Source of the DNA: an uncultured bacterium
Lineage (GTDB): Bacteria > Bacillota > Clostridia > Lachnospirales > Lachnospiraceae
Assembly: GCA_947063875.1 (NCBI GenBank)
Contig: CAMSTY010000019.1
Coordinates: 1 to 55,022, forward strand
Length of the DNA stretch: 55,022 nucleotides
Direction: 5' to 3'
Positions 7,971 through 17,069 of the stretch are shown piece by piece. Below the pieces are notes generated by a model. The model made no database searches and was not told the DNA's origin. It saw only the letters and a program-made list of their open reading frames with translations. Positions within the stretch are counted from its first letter, which is position 1; every line of letters starts with the position of its first letter. The position numbers were made by a program, and so were the translations under genes.

Positions 7971-9638
7971 ATGGAAATCAGCGATATATCAAATGTATTT
8001 GGTTTTTTAGGTGGTCTGGGCATGTTTTTGTACGGCATGAGCATTATGGCAGACGGTATGCAAAAGACTGCCGGCAGCCGGATGAGCAGCTTTTTGGGAA
8101 TGCTGACCAATAACCGCTTTCTGGCAGTAGTGCTGGGGGCTTTGATCACGGCGATCATACAGAGCAGCGGCGCTACCACGGTAATGGTAGTGGGTTTTGT
8201 CAGCGCAGGGGTTTTGAATCTGTCTCAGGCAGTGGGCGTGATCATGGGGGCGAATATCGGTACAACGATTACTGCCTGGATTGTGTCCATGAGCCAGCTG
8301 GGAGATGCGTTTGAGATTATGAAACCCAGTTTTTATGCGCCGCTGATTATCGGTGTAGGGGCTTTGCTGCTGGTTTTTGCCAAAAGCCAGAGAAAAAAGA
8401 CCATGGGGGAGATTATGATCGGACTGGGACTTTTGTTTACCGGTCTGGACTTTATGTCGGGTTCGATCAGTCCTTACACGGATGCACCGATTTTTGCCAG
8501 AGCCTTTGCGCTTCTGGGAGGGAATCCTTTGCTGGGCATGGTCATCGGTGCGGCGGTGACAGCGCTTTTGCAGAGTTCCTCCGCATCGGTAGGTATTTTG
8601 CAGACCCTTGCCATGAACGGGGTTGTGACTACCAATGCCGCTATTTATATTACCCTGGGGCAGAATATTGGCTCCTGTGTCACTGCGATGCTTTCCAGCG
8701 CCGGCGGTTCCCGGACAGCCAAGAGGGCGGCGGTCATGCATCTGGCCTTTAATATGATCGGTGCGGTGGTGTTCGGAGTGCTGGGATTTGCGGTGTTTGC
8801 CTTTTTGCCGGCATTTGCATCCTCTCACATCAGCGCGGTGCAGATCTCAATGTTCCATACCGTGTTTAACCTGACAATGACTACTTTGCTGTTTCCCTTT
8901 GGCGACTGTCTGGTAAAACTGTCGGGCATTGTGGTGAAGGAAAAGGATGAGGCGTCTGAAGAGGATGCAGAAACGGCAGAGACATTACGGCACCTTGACG
9001 AACGTATTTTTGAATCTCCTGCTTTTGCCGTTGAGACAGCGGCGCTGGAGGTGATCCATATGGGGCAGATCACCATGAAGAATGTAAAACGTTCTCTGGA
9101 TGCTATTTTTACCGGCAATCTGGAAGAAATAGAGGATGTGTATAAAACGGAGAAAACCATAGATAATATGGAGAAGATGCTGACGGAGTATCTGATCAAG
9201 GTGGATAATCTGTCGTTGACGGAACGGCAGAAGAAGGTGGTCAATAATTTGTTTTACAGTGTCAGCGACATCGAACGCATCGGAGACCATGCGGAGAATA
9301 TGGCAGAGCAGGCCGAATATCTGGTCGGACATGAACTGGATTTTACCGAGACCGGAATGAAAGACTTGAAGAGCATCAGCGACAGTGTGATCAGATCCTT
9401 CCAATATGCCATCGATGCCCGCCAGAACGGCAGCATGGATTCCGTGCGGAAGGTAAGCCAGTATGAGGATGACGTGGATAACCAGGAGGAGGAACTGAGA
9501 GAGAAGCATATTGAACGTCTCTCGTCAGGGGAGTGCGCCCCGTCGGCCGGTGTGGTATTTTTGGATATTCTCGGTAATCTGGAACGCATTTCCGATCACG
9601 CATATAACCTGGCGGGGTATGTTAAGGATGAATTGTAG
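7971..9638 (+). CDS. Na+/phosphate cotransporter family protein with PhoU-like domain
   Basis: 555 aa. The N-terminal ~320 residues form a polytopic membrane domain with two related Na/Pi repeats, each carrying the QSS signature (IIQSSGATTVMVVGFV; LLQSSSASVGIL) that forms the transport core. The C-terminal region (about 345-555) is soluble, alpha-helical and PhoU-like (e.g. FYSVSDIERIGDHAENMAE and LGNLERISDHAYNLA). Such proteins import phosphate with sodium in the plasma membrane, and the PhoU-like part is thought to regulate uptake. The start at ATG follows GGGGAG. It stands alone between the PHP gene and gap. Family certain; direction and ion inferred. Confidence 0.93.
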   Translation: MEISDISNVFGFLGGLGMFLYGMSIMADGMQKTAGSRMSSFLGMLTNNRFLAVVLGALITAIIQSSGATTVMVVGFVSAGVLNLSQAVGVIMGANIGTTITAWIVSMSQLGDAFEIMKPSFYAPLIIGVGALLLVFAKSQRKKTMGEIMIGLGLLFTGLDFMSGSISPYTDAPIFARAFALLGGNPLLGMVIGAAVTALLQSSSASVGILQTLAMNGVVTTNAAIYITLGQNIGSCVTAMLSSAGGSRTAKRAAVMHLAFNMIGAVVFGVLGFAVFAFLPAFASSHISAVQISMFHTVFNLTMTTLLFPFGDCLVKLSGIVVKEKDEASEEDAETAETLRHLDERIFESPAFAVETAALEVIHMGQITMKNVKRSLDAIFTGNLEEIEDVYKTEKTIDNMEKMLTEYLIKVDNLSLTERQKKVVNNLFYSVSDIERIGDHAENMAEQAEYLVGHELDFTETGMKDLKSISDSVIRSFQYAIDARQNGSMDSVRKVSQYEDDVDNQEEELREKHIERLSSGECAPSAGVVFLDILGNLERISDHAYNLAGYVKDEL

Positions 9639-9722
9639 GGGATGGAATCGAACAATCCCTCTTTTCCGTTTTGTGAAAAGCAACAAAGATTGATAAATAC
9701 AGGTGAAATGGCAAAAAAACTC

Positions 9723-9751
9723 TTGCTATTTTGTCCATAATTGGGTAAAAT
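9723..9751 (+). promoter_or_regulatory. sigma-A promoter of gap
   Basis: TTGCTA-N17-TAAAAT, followed by an AT-rich 60-nt leader containing a repeated TTTAACAATC (around 9773-9782 and 9791-9800) and then AGGAGG. It probably drives the glycolytic run. Confidence 0.55.
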
Positions 9752-9815
9752 AGGAAGCAAGGTTGATTATATTTTAACAATCAATAATTTTTTAACAATC
9801 TAGGAGGAATTGAAC

Positions 9816-10844
9816 ATGGCAGTAAAAGTAGCAATCAATGGTTTTGGACGTATCGGCCGTCTGGCATTCAGACAGATGTTCGGAGCTGAAGGGTATGAGG
9901 TTGTAGCGATTAACGATCTGACTGATCCGAAGATGCTGGCTCATCTGCTGAAGTATGACACTGCTCAGGGCGGCTATGCGGGCCATATCGGAGAGGGCAA
10001 GCATACCGTTGAGGCTGGCGAAGACTCCATCACCGTAGATGGAAAGAACATCCGGATTTACGCGGAGAAGGACGCTGCAAATCTTCCCTGGGGAGAGATC
10101 GGCGTTGACGTAGTTCTGGAGTGTACCGGTTTCTATACCTCCAAGGCGAAATCCCAGGCTCATATCGATGCCGGCGCCAAGAAGGTTGTTATCTCAGCAC
10201 CGGCGGGCAATGATCTGCCCACCATCGTATTCAGCGTAAACGAGGGTACCCTGACCAAGGACGACACCATCATTTCCGCAGCTTCCTGCACCACCAACTG
10301 CCTTGCTCCTATGGCTAAGGCTTTGAACGATTATGCACCGATCCAGTCTGGTATCATGAGCACCATTCATGCTTACACCGGAGATCAGATGATTTTGGAC
10401 GGCCCCCACAGAAAGGGCGATCTGAGAAGAGCAAGAGCCGGCGCTGCCAATATCGTTCCCAACTCCACCGGCGCTGCCAAGGCAATCGGCCTGGTTATCC
10501 CGGAACTGAACGGCAAGCTGATCGGTTCCGCACAGCGTGTTCCGGTTCCCACCGGTTCCACCACCATTCTGACCGCAGTTGTCAAGGGCGCTGACGTGAC
10601 CAAGGAAGGCATCAACGCCGCTATGAAGGCTGCTGCTTCCGAGTCTTACGGCTACAACGAGGACCCGATTGTTTCTTCCGATGTTGTCGGCATGAAGTAC
10701 GGTTCCCTGTTCGATGCTACCCAGACCATGGTTGCTAAGATTGCGGATGATCTGTATGAAGTTCAGGTGGTTTCATGGTACGACAATGAGAACTCCTACA
10801 CCAGCCAGATGGTAAGAACCATTAAGTACTTCGCTGAACTGTAA
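9816..10844 (+). CDS. gap: glyceraldehyde-3-phosphate dehydrogenase, type I
   Basis: 342 aa. It oxidises glyceraldehyde-3-phosphate to 1,3-bisphosphoglycerate with NAD+. The N-terminal NAD-binding motif is [14 protein letters not shown], and the catalytic cysteine lies in [12 protein letters not shown]. The C-terminal [12 protein letters not shown] is the family's usual end. The start is taken at ATG 9816, 8 nt after AGGAGG, rather than a TTG two codons earlier. Codon use is strongly biased (many GCT, GGC, AAG), as expected for a highly expressed gene. It is followed by pgk and tpiA after a stable hairpin. Confidence 0.98.
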   Translation: MAVKVAINGFGRIGRLAFRQMFGAEGYEVVAINDLTDPKMLAHLLKYDTAQGGYAGHIGEGKHTVEAGEDSITVDGKNIRIYAEKDAANLPWGEIGVDVVLECTGFYTSKAKSQAHIDAGAKKVVISAPAGNDLPTIVFSVNEGTLTKDDTIISAASCTTNCLAPMAKALNDYAPIQSGIMSTIHAYTGDQMILDGPHRKGDLRRARAGAANIVPNSTGAAKAIGLVIPELNGKLIGSAQRVPVPTGSTTILTAVVKGADVTKEGINAAMKAAASESYGYNEDPIVSSDVVGMKYGSLFDATQTMVAKIADDLYEVQVVSWYDNENSYTSQMVRTIKYFAEL

Positions 10845-10869
10845 TCAAAGAGCAAAACAAGGCTCAAGC

Positions 10870-10899
10870 GGGGTCCGGTCTTGACAAGGACCGGGCCCC
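10870..10899 (+). terminator. strong hairpin between gap and pgk (partial terminator or mRNA processing site)
   Basis: 11-bp stem, 10870-10880 with 10889-10899 (one G.U), 8-nt loop TTGACAAG. The downstream tail TTGTATGTATAA is not a real T-tract. It more likely protects the gap mRNA 3' end or gives partial termination, which would let gap be expressed above pgk and tpiA. Confidence 0.55.
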
Positions 10900-10951
10900 T
10901 TGTATGTATAACGGGGTTTGTATAAATGATCAAGAAAGGGGTATTACAGAT

Positions 10952-12175
10952 ATGCTGAACAAAAAGACCGTAGATGATTTAAAGGATTTAAAGGGAAAGA
11001 AAGTGCTGGTCCGCTGCGATTTCAACGTGCCGTTAAAAAATGGGGAGATTTCGGATGAGACTCGTATCGTGGCGGCTCTGCCTACCATTCAGAAGCTGGT
11101 GGGAGAGGGGGCAAAGGTGATTCTGTGCTCTCACCTGGGCAAGGTAAAGAACGGCCCCAACGAGGGTGAGTCCCTGGCTCCGGTTGCCGTACGTCTGACC
11201 GAGAAGCTGGGAAAAGAGGTGGTATTTGTAGCAGATTACAATGTGACCGGCGAGGCAGCCACCAAGGCGGTTGAGGCGATGAATGACGGTGATGTGGTGC
11301 TGCTGCAGAACACCCGTTTCCGTGGTAAGGAAGAGACCAAGAATGGCGAGGAGTTCAGCAAGGAACTGGCTGATCTGGCTGAGGATTATGTATGTGACGC
11401 ATTCGGCTCTTCCCATCGTGCCCATGCATCGGTAGAGGGCGTGACCAAGTTTATCTCCGCTAAGGGCGGTGTGAATGCTGTGGGCTATCTGATGCAGAAG
11501 GAGATTGATTTCCTGGGCAACGCTGTGGAGAATCCGGTGAGACCTTTCGTGGCCATCTTAGGCGGCGCCAAGGTTGCAGACAAGCTGAACGTGATTTCTA
11601 ACCTGCTGGAGAAGTGTGACACCCTGATTATCGGCGGCGGCATGGCCTTCACCTTCTTGAAGGCACAGGGCAAGGGCGTAGGCAACTCCCTGGTGGATGA
11701 CAGCAAGATTGACTACTGCAAGGAGATGATGGAGAAGGCGGAGAAGCTGGGCAAGAAGCTGCTGCTTCCGGTAGATACTACCATTGCTGCCGCTTTCCCG
11801 AACCCTATCGACGGGCCGGTTGAGGTTCAGGTGGTTTCTTCCGAGGAGATCCCGGCTGATATGGAAGGCCTGGACATCGGACCGAAGACCGCGGAGCTGT
11901 ATGCAGAGGCAGTGAAGACTGCCAAGACCGTTGTCTGGAACGGCCCCATGGGCGTGTTTGAGAATCCGACTCTGGCCAAGGGTACCATTGCTGTGGCAAA
12001 GGCTTTGGCTGAGACCGAAGCTACCACCATCATCGGCGGCGGCGATTCCGCAGCAGCCATGAATCAGCTGGGTTTCGCGGACAAGGTAAGCCATATCTCT
12101 ACCGGCGGCGGCGCTTCCCTGGAATTCCTGGAGGGCAAGGTGCTTCCGGGCGTTGCAGCAGCCGACAATAAATAA
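10952..12175 (+). CDS. pgk: phosphoglycerate kinase
   Basis: 407 aa. It transfers phosphate from 1,3-bisphosphoglycerate to ADP. The N-terminal substrate-binding motif is [11 protein letters not shown] and the substrate-binding HLG is in [10 protein letters not shown]. The [13 protein letters not shown] hinge segment and the C-terminal nucleotide-binding GGGDSAAA and [14 protein letters not shown] complete the family. The start is taken at ATG 10952 with AAAGGGG upstream; a 16-codon in-frame extension lacks conserved sequence. It lies between gap and tpiA in the usual glycolytic order. Confidence 0.98.
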   Translation: MLNKKTVDDLKDLKGKKVLVRCDFNVPLKNGEISDETRIVAALPTIQKLVGEGAKVILCSHLGKVKNGPNEGESLAPVAVRLTEKLGKEVVFVADYNVTGEAATKAVEAMNDGDVVLLQNTRFRGKEETKNGEEFSKELADLAEDYVCDAFGSSHRAHASVEGVTKFISAKGGVNAVGYLMQKEIDFLGNAVENPVRPFVAILGGAKVADKLNVISNLLEKCDTLIIGGGMAFTFLKAQGKGVGNSLVDDSKIDYCKEMMEKAEKLGKKLLLPVDTTIAAAFPNPIDGPVEVQVVSSEEIPADMEGLDIGPKTAELYAEAVKTAKTVVWNGPMGVFENPTLAKGTIAVAKALAETEATTIIGGGDSAAAMNQLGFADKVSHISTGGGASLEFLEGKVLPGVAAADNK

Positions 12176-12217
12176 GAATCGCGTAAGAAAGAAAACCATA
12201 TAAGGGAGGACAGAAAA

Positions 12218-12970
12218 ATGTCCAGAAGAAAAATTATTGCAGGCAACTGGAAGATGAATATGACTCCTTCGGAGGCCGTTGCCCTGGTAAACGAATTAAA
12301 ACCACTGGTTGCCAATGATGAGGTGGATGTTGTGTTCTGCGTGCCGGCGATTGATATTATCCCTGCCATGAAAGCGGCAGAAGGCACCAATATCAACATC
12401 GGCGCTGAGAATATGTACTATGAGGAGAAAGGCGCTTACACAGGCGAGATTTCTCCGGCAATGCTGGTGGATGCTGGCGTGAAGTATGTGATTATCGGCC
12501 ACTCCGAGAGAAGAGAGTATTTTGCCGAGACGGATGAGACGGTGAACAAGAAAGTGCTGAAAGCATTTGAGCACGATATTACTCCGATCATCTGCTGCGG
12601 CGAGTCCCTGACCCAGAGAGAGCAGGGCATTACCATTGACTGGATTCGCCAGCAGATCAAGATTGCATTTCTGAATGTGACTGCCGAGCAGGCCAAGAAG
12701 GCAGTGATTGCTTATGAGCCGATCTGGGCTATCGGCACTGGCAAGGTGGCTACCACAGAGCAGGCGCAGGAGGTTTGTGCGGCCATTCGTGTCTGCATCG
12801 GAGAACTTTATGACGAGGCTACGGCAACGGCAATCCGTATTCAGTATGGCGGTTCCGTATCCGGCGCCAGCGCTCCGGAACTGTTTGCTCAGCCGGATAT
12901 CGATGGCGGTCTGGTAGGCGGCGCATCCCTGAAGCCAGACTTTGGTAAGATCGTCAATTATAATAAATAA
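12218..12970 (+). CDS. tpiA: triosephosphate isomerase
   Basis: 250 aa TIM barrel interconverting dihydroxyacetone phosphate and glyceraldehyde-3-phosphate. The N-terminal GNWKMNMT holds the catalytic Lys region. The electrophilic His is in [10 protein letters not shown], the catalytic Glu in [12 protein letters not shown] (which also carries the start of loop 6), and the phosphate-binding GGS in IQYGGSVSG. The start follows AAGGGAGG. The gene ends the gap-pgk-tpiA run; no gpmI or eno follows, and a terminator closes the unit. Confidence 0.98.
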   Translation: MSRRKIIAGNWKMNMTPSEAVALVNELKPLVANDEVDVVFCVPAIDIIPAMKAAEGTNINIGAENMYYEEKGAYTGEISPAMLVDAGVKYVIIGHSERREYFAETDETVNKKVLKAFEHDITPIICCGESLTQREQGITIDWIRQQIKIAFLNVTAEQAKKAVIAYEPIWAIGTGKVATTEQAQEVCAAIRVCIGELYDEATATAIRIQYGGSVSGASAPELFAQPDIDGGLVGGASLKPDFGKIVNYNK

Positions 12971-12982
12971 GAGATAATCTTC

Positions 12983-13021
12983 GGGGCGGAGGCGTTGTGC
13001 TTCCGCCTCTGTTTTCATTTT
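12983..13021 (+). terminator. intrinsic terminator after tpiA
   Basis: 10-bp stem 12983-12992 / 13000-13009 (two G.U pairs), 7-nt loop, then TGTTTTCATTTT. Confidence 0.8.
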
Positions 13022-13078
13022 ACAAAAAAGAGCTGCGCTGCAGGGAAATGACGGCATAGACAGAAAGGAAACGGGGAA

Positions 13079-14173
13079 ATGCGGGAAAAGGAATCCATGG
13101 ACAGGAAGGATCTCCTAACGAATATCTTAGTTACGGTTGGTATTTTTGCCGTTGCGACTCTGCTGGCAGTGGCATTTTTTCATTACAGTGTCAATTCCAC
13201 CAGCGTGGCGATTATCTATATCCTGGCGGTGATGCTGGTGGCCAGATATACCAATGGATATGTGCCCGGGATGGTGGCCTCTTTTTTTGGAGTAATCTGT
13301 GTCAACTATGTATTTACCTATCCTTTCATGCATTTGAATTTCAGCATTGATGGCTATCCGGTGACTTTTGTTGCCATGGCAATCATATCAAGTCTGACCA
13401 GCATGCTGACAACGCAGTTTAAAAAACAAAATCAGATTCTCAATGAGCAGGAAAAGTATCTGATGGAGGCAGAGAAAGAGACCATGCGTGCCAATCTGCT
13501 GCGTGCCGTGTCGCATGACCTGCGGACCCCCCTGACCGGGATCATCGGGATGGCGGATACGTATCTGGCAGACAGTGGGCGGTTGACAGAAGAAGAAAAA
13601 TCGTATATGGTAAAGAGTATCAGTGAGGATGCGAACTGGCTTTTGAATATGGTTGAGAATCTTTTGTCCGTGACCAGAATCCGGGTGGGAGAGACCAGGG
13701 TCAATACCAGTCCGGAACCTCTGGAGGAGGTGGTTTCCGAGGCGGTGCAGCGTTTCCGGAAGCGTCTTCCCCAGGCCAGGGTGCAGGTACAGGTCCCGGA
13801 AGAATTCCTGATGGTCCCCATGGATGCGGTATTGATTGAGCAGGTGATCATCAACCTGCTGGAGAATGCGGTTTATCACTCGGGTTCCGAGAGGATGGAT
13901 ATGTATGTGACCAGGGAGGAGGACGAGGTCGCCTTCCATATCCGGGATTATGGCAAAGGGATTGCCCCGGAACGGATGGAAACCATTTTTGACGGCGGAG
14001 GTACGGGAGGAAACCAGAGCGGAGATTCCCATCGGGGAATGGGAATCGGACTGAGTATCTGTAAGACAATTGTCAATGCCCATGAGGGGACCATATGGGT
14101 GAACAACTGGGGACAGGGCGCTGAATTTGTCTTTATATTACCATTGAGAGAGGATAGAAACAATGGCAAATAA
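13079..14173 (+). CDS. membrane sensor histidine kinase, short KdpD-like (DUF4118)
   Basis: 364 aa. Four hydrophobic segments at about 12-35, 43-60, 63-82 and 94-112 form a DUF4118 domain like the membrane part of KdpD. HisKA follows with the phospho-accepting H146 in AVSHDLRTPL, then HATPase_c with an N-box (INLLENAVYH) and G-boxes (DYGKGI; GMGIGLSICK). The large KdpD N-terminal region (KdpD and Usp domains) that senses and phosphatases in E. coli is absent, and no kdpFABC is near. It overlaps the response regulator by 11 bp. An alternative start is ATG 13097. The signal is unknown. Confidence 0.88.
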   Translation: MREKESMDRKDLLTNILVTVGIFAVATLLAVAFFHYSVNSTSVAIIYILAVMLVARYTNGYVPGMVASFFGVICVNYVFTYPFMHLNFSIDGYPVTFVAMAIISSLTSMLTTQFKKQNQILNEQEKYLMEAEKETMRANLLRAVSHDLRTPLTGIIGMADTYLADSGRLTEEEKSYMVKSISEDANWLLNMVENLLSVTRIRVGETRVNTSPEPLEEVVSEAVQRFRKRLPQARVQVQVPEEFLMVPMDAVLIEQVIINLLENAVYHSGSERMDMYVTREEDEVAFHIRDYGKGIAPERMETIFDGGGTGGNQSGDSHRGMGIGLSICKTIVNAHEGTIWVNNWGQGAEFVFILPLREDRNNGK

Positions 14174-14858
14174 ACAGACCATTTTGGTCATTGAAGATGA
14201 AAAAACGATCGGGAATTACATTGAGACGATTTTGCTTTCCAACGAATATAAGGTGCTGCGGGCCATGAATGGGATGACCGGGTTGTCCTTGTTTACTTCC
14301 CATCGCCCGGAGGTGGTGCTTTTGGACCTGGGACTTCCGGACATTGACGGGATGGAGGTGTTAAGGCGTATCCGCGAATTCTCCAATCTGCCGGTGATTG
14401 TGATTTCGGCCCGTACGCAGGAGCGGGAGAAGGTAGAGGCATTGGACGGCGGGGCGGACGATTATATCACCAAGCCTTTTGGGGCGGAGGAACTGCTGGC
14501 ACGGATCAGGACAGCCTTGCGCCACCGTTTCCATGCAGGGCAGGCACAGAGCCAGGAGCCGGTGTACTCCAAGGATGAGCTGGTGATTGACTTTGAACGC
14601 CGGCTGGTGACATTGGGGGGAAAGCCGATTCATCTGACCCAGATTGAATACAAGCTGGTGTCGCTGCTGGCCCGGAATGCCGGTAAGGTGCTGACCTATG
14701 ATTTTATTTTAAAGGATATCTGGGGACCTTATGCGGATACGGACAATCAGATTTTACGGGTGAATATGGCGAATATCCGCAGAAAACTGGAGGCCAATCC
14801 TGCGGAACCTCATTATATCTTCACGGAGATCGGAGTAGGTTATCGAATGTTAGAATAA
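14163..14858 (+). CDS. OmpR-family response regulator, KdpE-like
   Basis: 231 aa. The receiver domain has the acidic pair EDE near residue 11, the phospho-acceptor D55 in VVLLDLGLPD, the switch region VISART and the lysine in YITKPFG. The C-terminal winged-helix domain carries LTQIEYKLVSLLARNAGKV and ILRVNMANIRRKLE. It overlaps the kinase gene by 11 bp and is its clear partner. KdpE normally activates the kdpFABC potassium pump in response to low K+; targets here are not visible, and KdpE identity is by similarity only. Confidence 0.9.
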   Translation: MANKQTILVIEDEKTIGNYIETILLSNEYKVLRAMNGMTGLSLFTSHRPEVVLLDLGLPDIDGMEVLRRIREFSNLPVIVISARTQEREKVEALDGGADDYITKPFGAEELLARIRTALRHRFHAGQAQSQEPVYSKDELVIDFERRLVTLGGKPIHLTQIEYKLVSLLARNAGKVLTYDFILKDIWGPYADTDNQILRVNMANIRRKLEANPAEPHYIFTEIGVGYRMLE

Positions 14859-14860
14859 TA

Positions 14861-14887
14861 TAACAGCGGCTTTAATGGCCGCTGTTA
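14861..14887. terminator. bidirectional terminator between the response regulator and lipoprotein genes
   Basis: Perfect 10-bp stem TAACAGCGGC / GCCGCTGTTA with a 7-nt loop. The stop codon of the minus-strand lipoprotein gene lies in the loop, and its last codons form one arm. T-tracts are modest on both sides. Confidence 0.75.
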
Positions 14888-15486
14888 ATAACTTTCCAGC
14901 TGTCGGACTTGGAACGGCGGGCGATGCTGATGGAGCGCATGGGATCGCCGGCCGCCTGATCTTTGCCGGTAAGAACCATATAGATGATGATATTTCCCGG
15001 ATCATATTCTGCTTCAATACCGGTATTCTGATAAAGAGGGTTATTGTCATCCGCCGGATAGATGCTTTCCACGCCGGCAAAACCCGTGGAGGCCTCAGTA
15101 AAATAAAAACGTGCCAATTCTTCGGTTTCGAGCAGTTCTTCTTCTGTCAGGGAAGCCAAATAGGGGGGCGCCTCTGTGGCGTCGGTCTCCATCGCTACAA
15201 CGCCGGAAGTTACAAATTCATTCGGGACAAAAGAGAGGGCATCCCTCTTATCTTCCGGGAGGGACTGGTACCATTCCAGCCACCTTAAAGTATCCTCGGA
15301 AAGTTCGTTTGCTCTTTTGGTGATGCCGTTAAATGTGATCTGTTCGCTGCCGTCTGCAGCAGGTGTCAGGTCGTCAGTGGAGGTGATGCTGTTCCCGGAA
15401 GCTTCAGATGGAAAAACCGAGGAAACATAATTGCAGCCAGTGAGAAATGCGGCAACAATCATAATCAGTACTGCTTTGGATTGCAT
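14872..15486 (-). CDS. putative lipoprotein of unknown function
   Basis: 204 aa. A lipoprotein signal peptide ends in AAFLTGC (Cys18), predicting lipid anchoring to the outer face of the membrane. The rest is soluble and acidic, with a middle region around NELSEDTLRWLEWYQSLPED and a C-terminal half containing the EEELLETEELARFYFT region. I recognise no domain. A strong AAAGGAGG precedes the start and a TATAAT-like box lies ~25 nt further upstream (15513-15518 on the + strand). It sits opposite the KdpDE-like pair, so a role in signal perception there is possible but unproven. Confidence 0.75.
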   Translation of the reverse strand: MQSKAVLIMIVAAFLTGCNYVSSVFPSEASGNSITSTDDLTPAADGSEQITFNGITKRANELSEDTLRWLEWYQSLPEDKRDALSFVPNEFVTSGVVAMETDATEAPPYLASLTEEELLETEELARFYFTEASTGFAGVESIYPADDNNPLYQNTGIEAEYDPGNIIIYMVLTGKDQAAGDPMRSISIARRSKSDSWKVINSGH

Positions 15487-15596
15487 GAAAATTCCTCCTT
15501 TTGCATGCTCCTATTATATCAACAGATGCCTCGGAAGAAATTAAGGATATCTTAAATTTTGGAGAATATATTGAGAAGGAAAAATAAAGGTCCGGT

Positions 15597-15625
15597 TTGA
15601 CATTCGTCAGACAATTCGTTATAGT
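15597..15625 (+). promoter_or_regulatory. sigma-A promoter of the MATE transporter gene
   Basis: TTGACA-N17-TATAGT, close to consensus, 45 bp before the start codon. Confidence 0.7.
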
Positions 15626-15630
15626 ATATT

Positions 15631-15647
15631 TCGGAATTAAATTCCGA
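15631..15647. promoter_or_regulatory. candidate operator, 7-3-7 inverted repeat
   Basis: TCGGAAT-TAA-ATTCCGA is a perfect dyad placed 5 nt after the -10 box, at the expected transcription start of the MATE gene. Position and symmetry suit a dimeric repressor. No regulator gene is adjacent. Confidence 0.45.
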
Positions 15648-15669
15648 TTGTACAAGGGAGGAATGACAA

Positions 15670-17022
15670 ATGCAAAGAGATCTTACAGAGGGAAGCGTTT
15701 TTAAAATATTGCTCCGGTTTTCCCTTCCCTATCTGCTCTCCTGCTTTTTGCAGACTTTTTATGGAATGGCGGATTTGTTTGTGACCGGACAGTTCAATGG
15801 GGCGGATACGATCTCGGCAGTCTCGATTGGGAGTCAGGTGATGCACATGCTGACCGTGGTGATCGTGGGGCTGGCTATGGGGTCGACAGTGGCTCTCAGT
15901 AAGGCAATAGGAGGCAGAAAGGAACGTCAGGCGGCCAGGGTGACGGGGAACACCGTATCTTTGTTTCTGGTGACGTCTTTGGTTTTCACGGCAGTGCTGA
16001 TGGCGGCGGTAAACATCATTATCGCGGTAATATCCACGCCGCCGGAGGCAGTGGAACAAACCAGGCATTATCTTTTGATCTGTTTTGCCGGGATTCCGTT
16101 TATCACGGCATACAATATTATCAGCTGCGTCTTCCGGGGGATGGGAGATTCCAAAAGCCCGATGATTTTTGTAGCCATAGCCGGCGTCTTAAATGTAATT
16201 CTTGACTATCTGCTGATCGGACCGTTTCATATGGGAGCGGCAGGCGCCGCGCTGGCAACCGTGGTGTCCCAGACAGCCAGCGTATTTTCGGCGTTGTGCG
16301 TGCTGCGCAGACGTGACTTCGGCCTGGCGGTGAAAAAAGAAGATTTTCGCTTCTGCCGGCCGGTGATGACGGAGATTCTTAAAGTGGGGTTGCCGATTGC
16401 CTGCCAGGATGGATTGATTCAGGTATCTTTTCTGGTGATCACGGCCATTGCCAATCAGCGTGGCGTGGTGGTGGCCGCCAGTGTAGGGATTGTGGAAAAA
16501 ATCATTACCTTTCTGTTTCTGGTGCCGTCAGCGATGCTGTCGTCGATTTCTGCGATTGCCGCCCAGAATATCGGCGCGGGTAAGTATCAACGGGCGGACA
16601 AAACGCTTGGTTACGGCATAACGGTTTCTCTGGTGTTCGGCCTGGCTGTTTCGGCGGTCTGCCAGTTTGCGGCAGAGCCGGTTCTTATGCTGTTTACGGA
16701 CAGTCCGGATGTGGTGCGGATGGGGAGCCAGTATCTGCGGTCTTATGTGTTTGACTGTGCGGCGGCAGGAGTGCACTTTTGTTTCAGCGGATATTTCTGT
16801 GCATATGGGAGATCCGGGATTTCTTTTATTCATAATCTGACCTCGATTCTGCTGGTCCGGATACCGGGAGCATATCTGGCTTCGGTATATTTTCCGGAAT
16901 CGCTGCTGCCTATGGGGATGGCGCCGCCACTGGGTTCGGCCCTGTCGGCCCTGATCTGTATAGGGGTATTTTGCTGGTACAAAAGCAAAGGGCAGCTTTT
17001 GAGTGCGGGGAGAAAAAACTGA
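15670..17022 (+). CDS. MATE family efflux transporter
   Basis: 450 aa with about 12 hydrophobic segments in two related halves. The N-terminal half has the MATE-type LPYLLSCFLQTFYGMADLF region and later GSTVALSKAIGG. The Gly-rich GAAGAALATVVSQ and the IAAQNIGAGKYQRADK segment mark the family. MATE proteins export cationic drugs or metabolites using Na+ or H+ gradients; the substrate cannot be read from sequence. The start follows GGGAGG. It has its own promoter and dyad, and DegV follows 47 bp downstream, probably co-transcribed. Confidence 0.93.
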   Translation: MQRDLTEGSVFKILLRFSLPYLLSCFLQTFYGMADLFVTGQFNGADTISAVSIGSQVMHMLTVVIVGLAMGSTVALSKAIGGRKERQAARVTGNTVSLFLVTSLVFTAVLMAAVNIIIAVISTPPEAVEQTRHYLLICFAGIPFITAYNIISCVFRGMGDSKSPMIFVAIAGVLNVILDYLLIGPFHMGAAGAALATVVSQTASVFSALCVLRRRDFGLAVKKEDFRFCRPVMTEILKVGLPIACQDGLIQVSFLVITAIANQRGVVVAASVGIVEKIITFLFLVPSAMLSSISAIAAQNIGAGKYQRADKTLGYGITVSLVFGLAVSAVCQFAAEPVLMLFTDSPDVVRMGSQYLRSYVFDCAAAGVHFCFSGYFCAYGRSGISFIHNLTSILLVRIPGAYLASVYFPESLLPMGMAPPLGSALSALICIGVFCWYKSKGQLLSAGRKN

Positions 17023-17069
17023 CAGGAAGGAGAATCAGCCGCTAACGGCGGTAAAAGGATGGGAAAAGC

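Noticed and set aside
13079..14858. Interpretation as a complete kdp potassium-uptake operon
   Set aside because: No kdpF, kdpA, kdpB or kdpC reading frame exists on either side.
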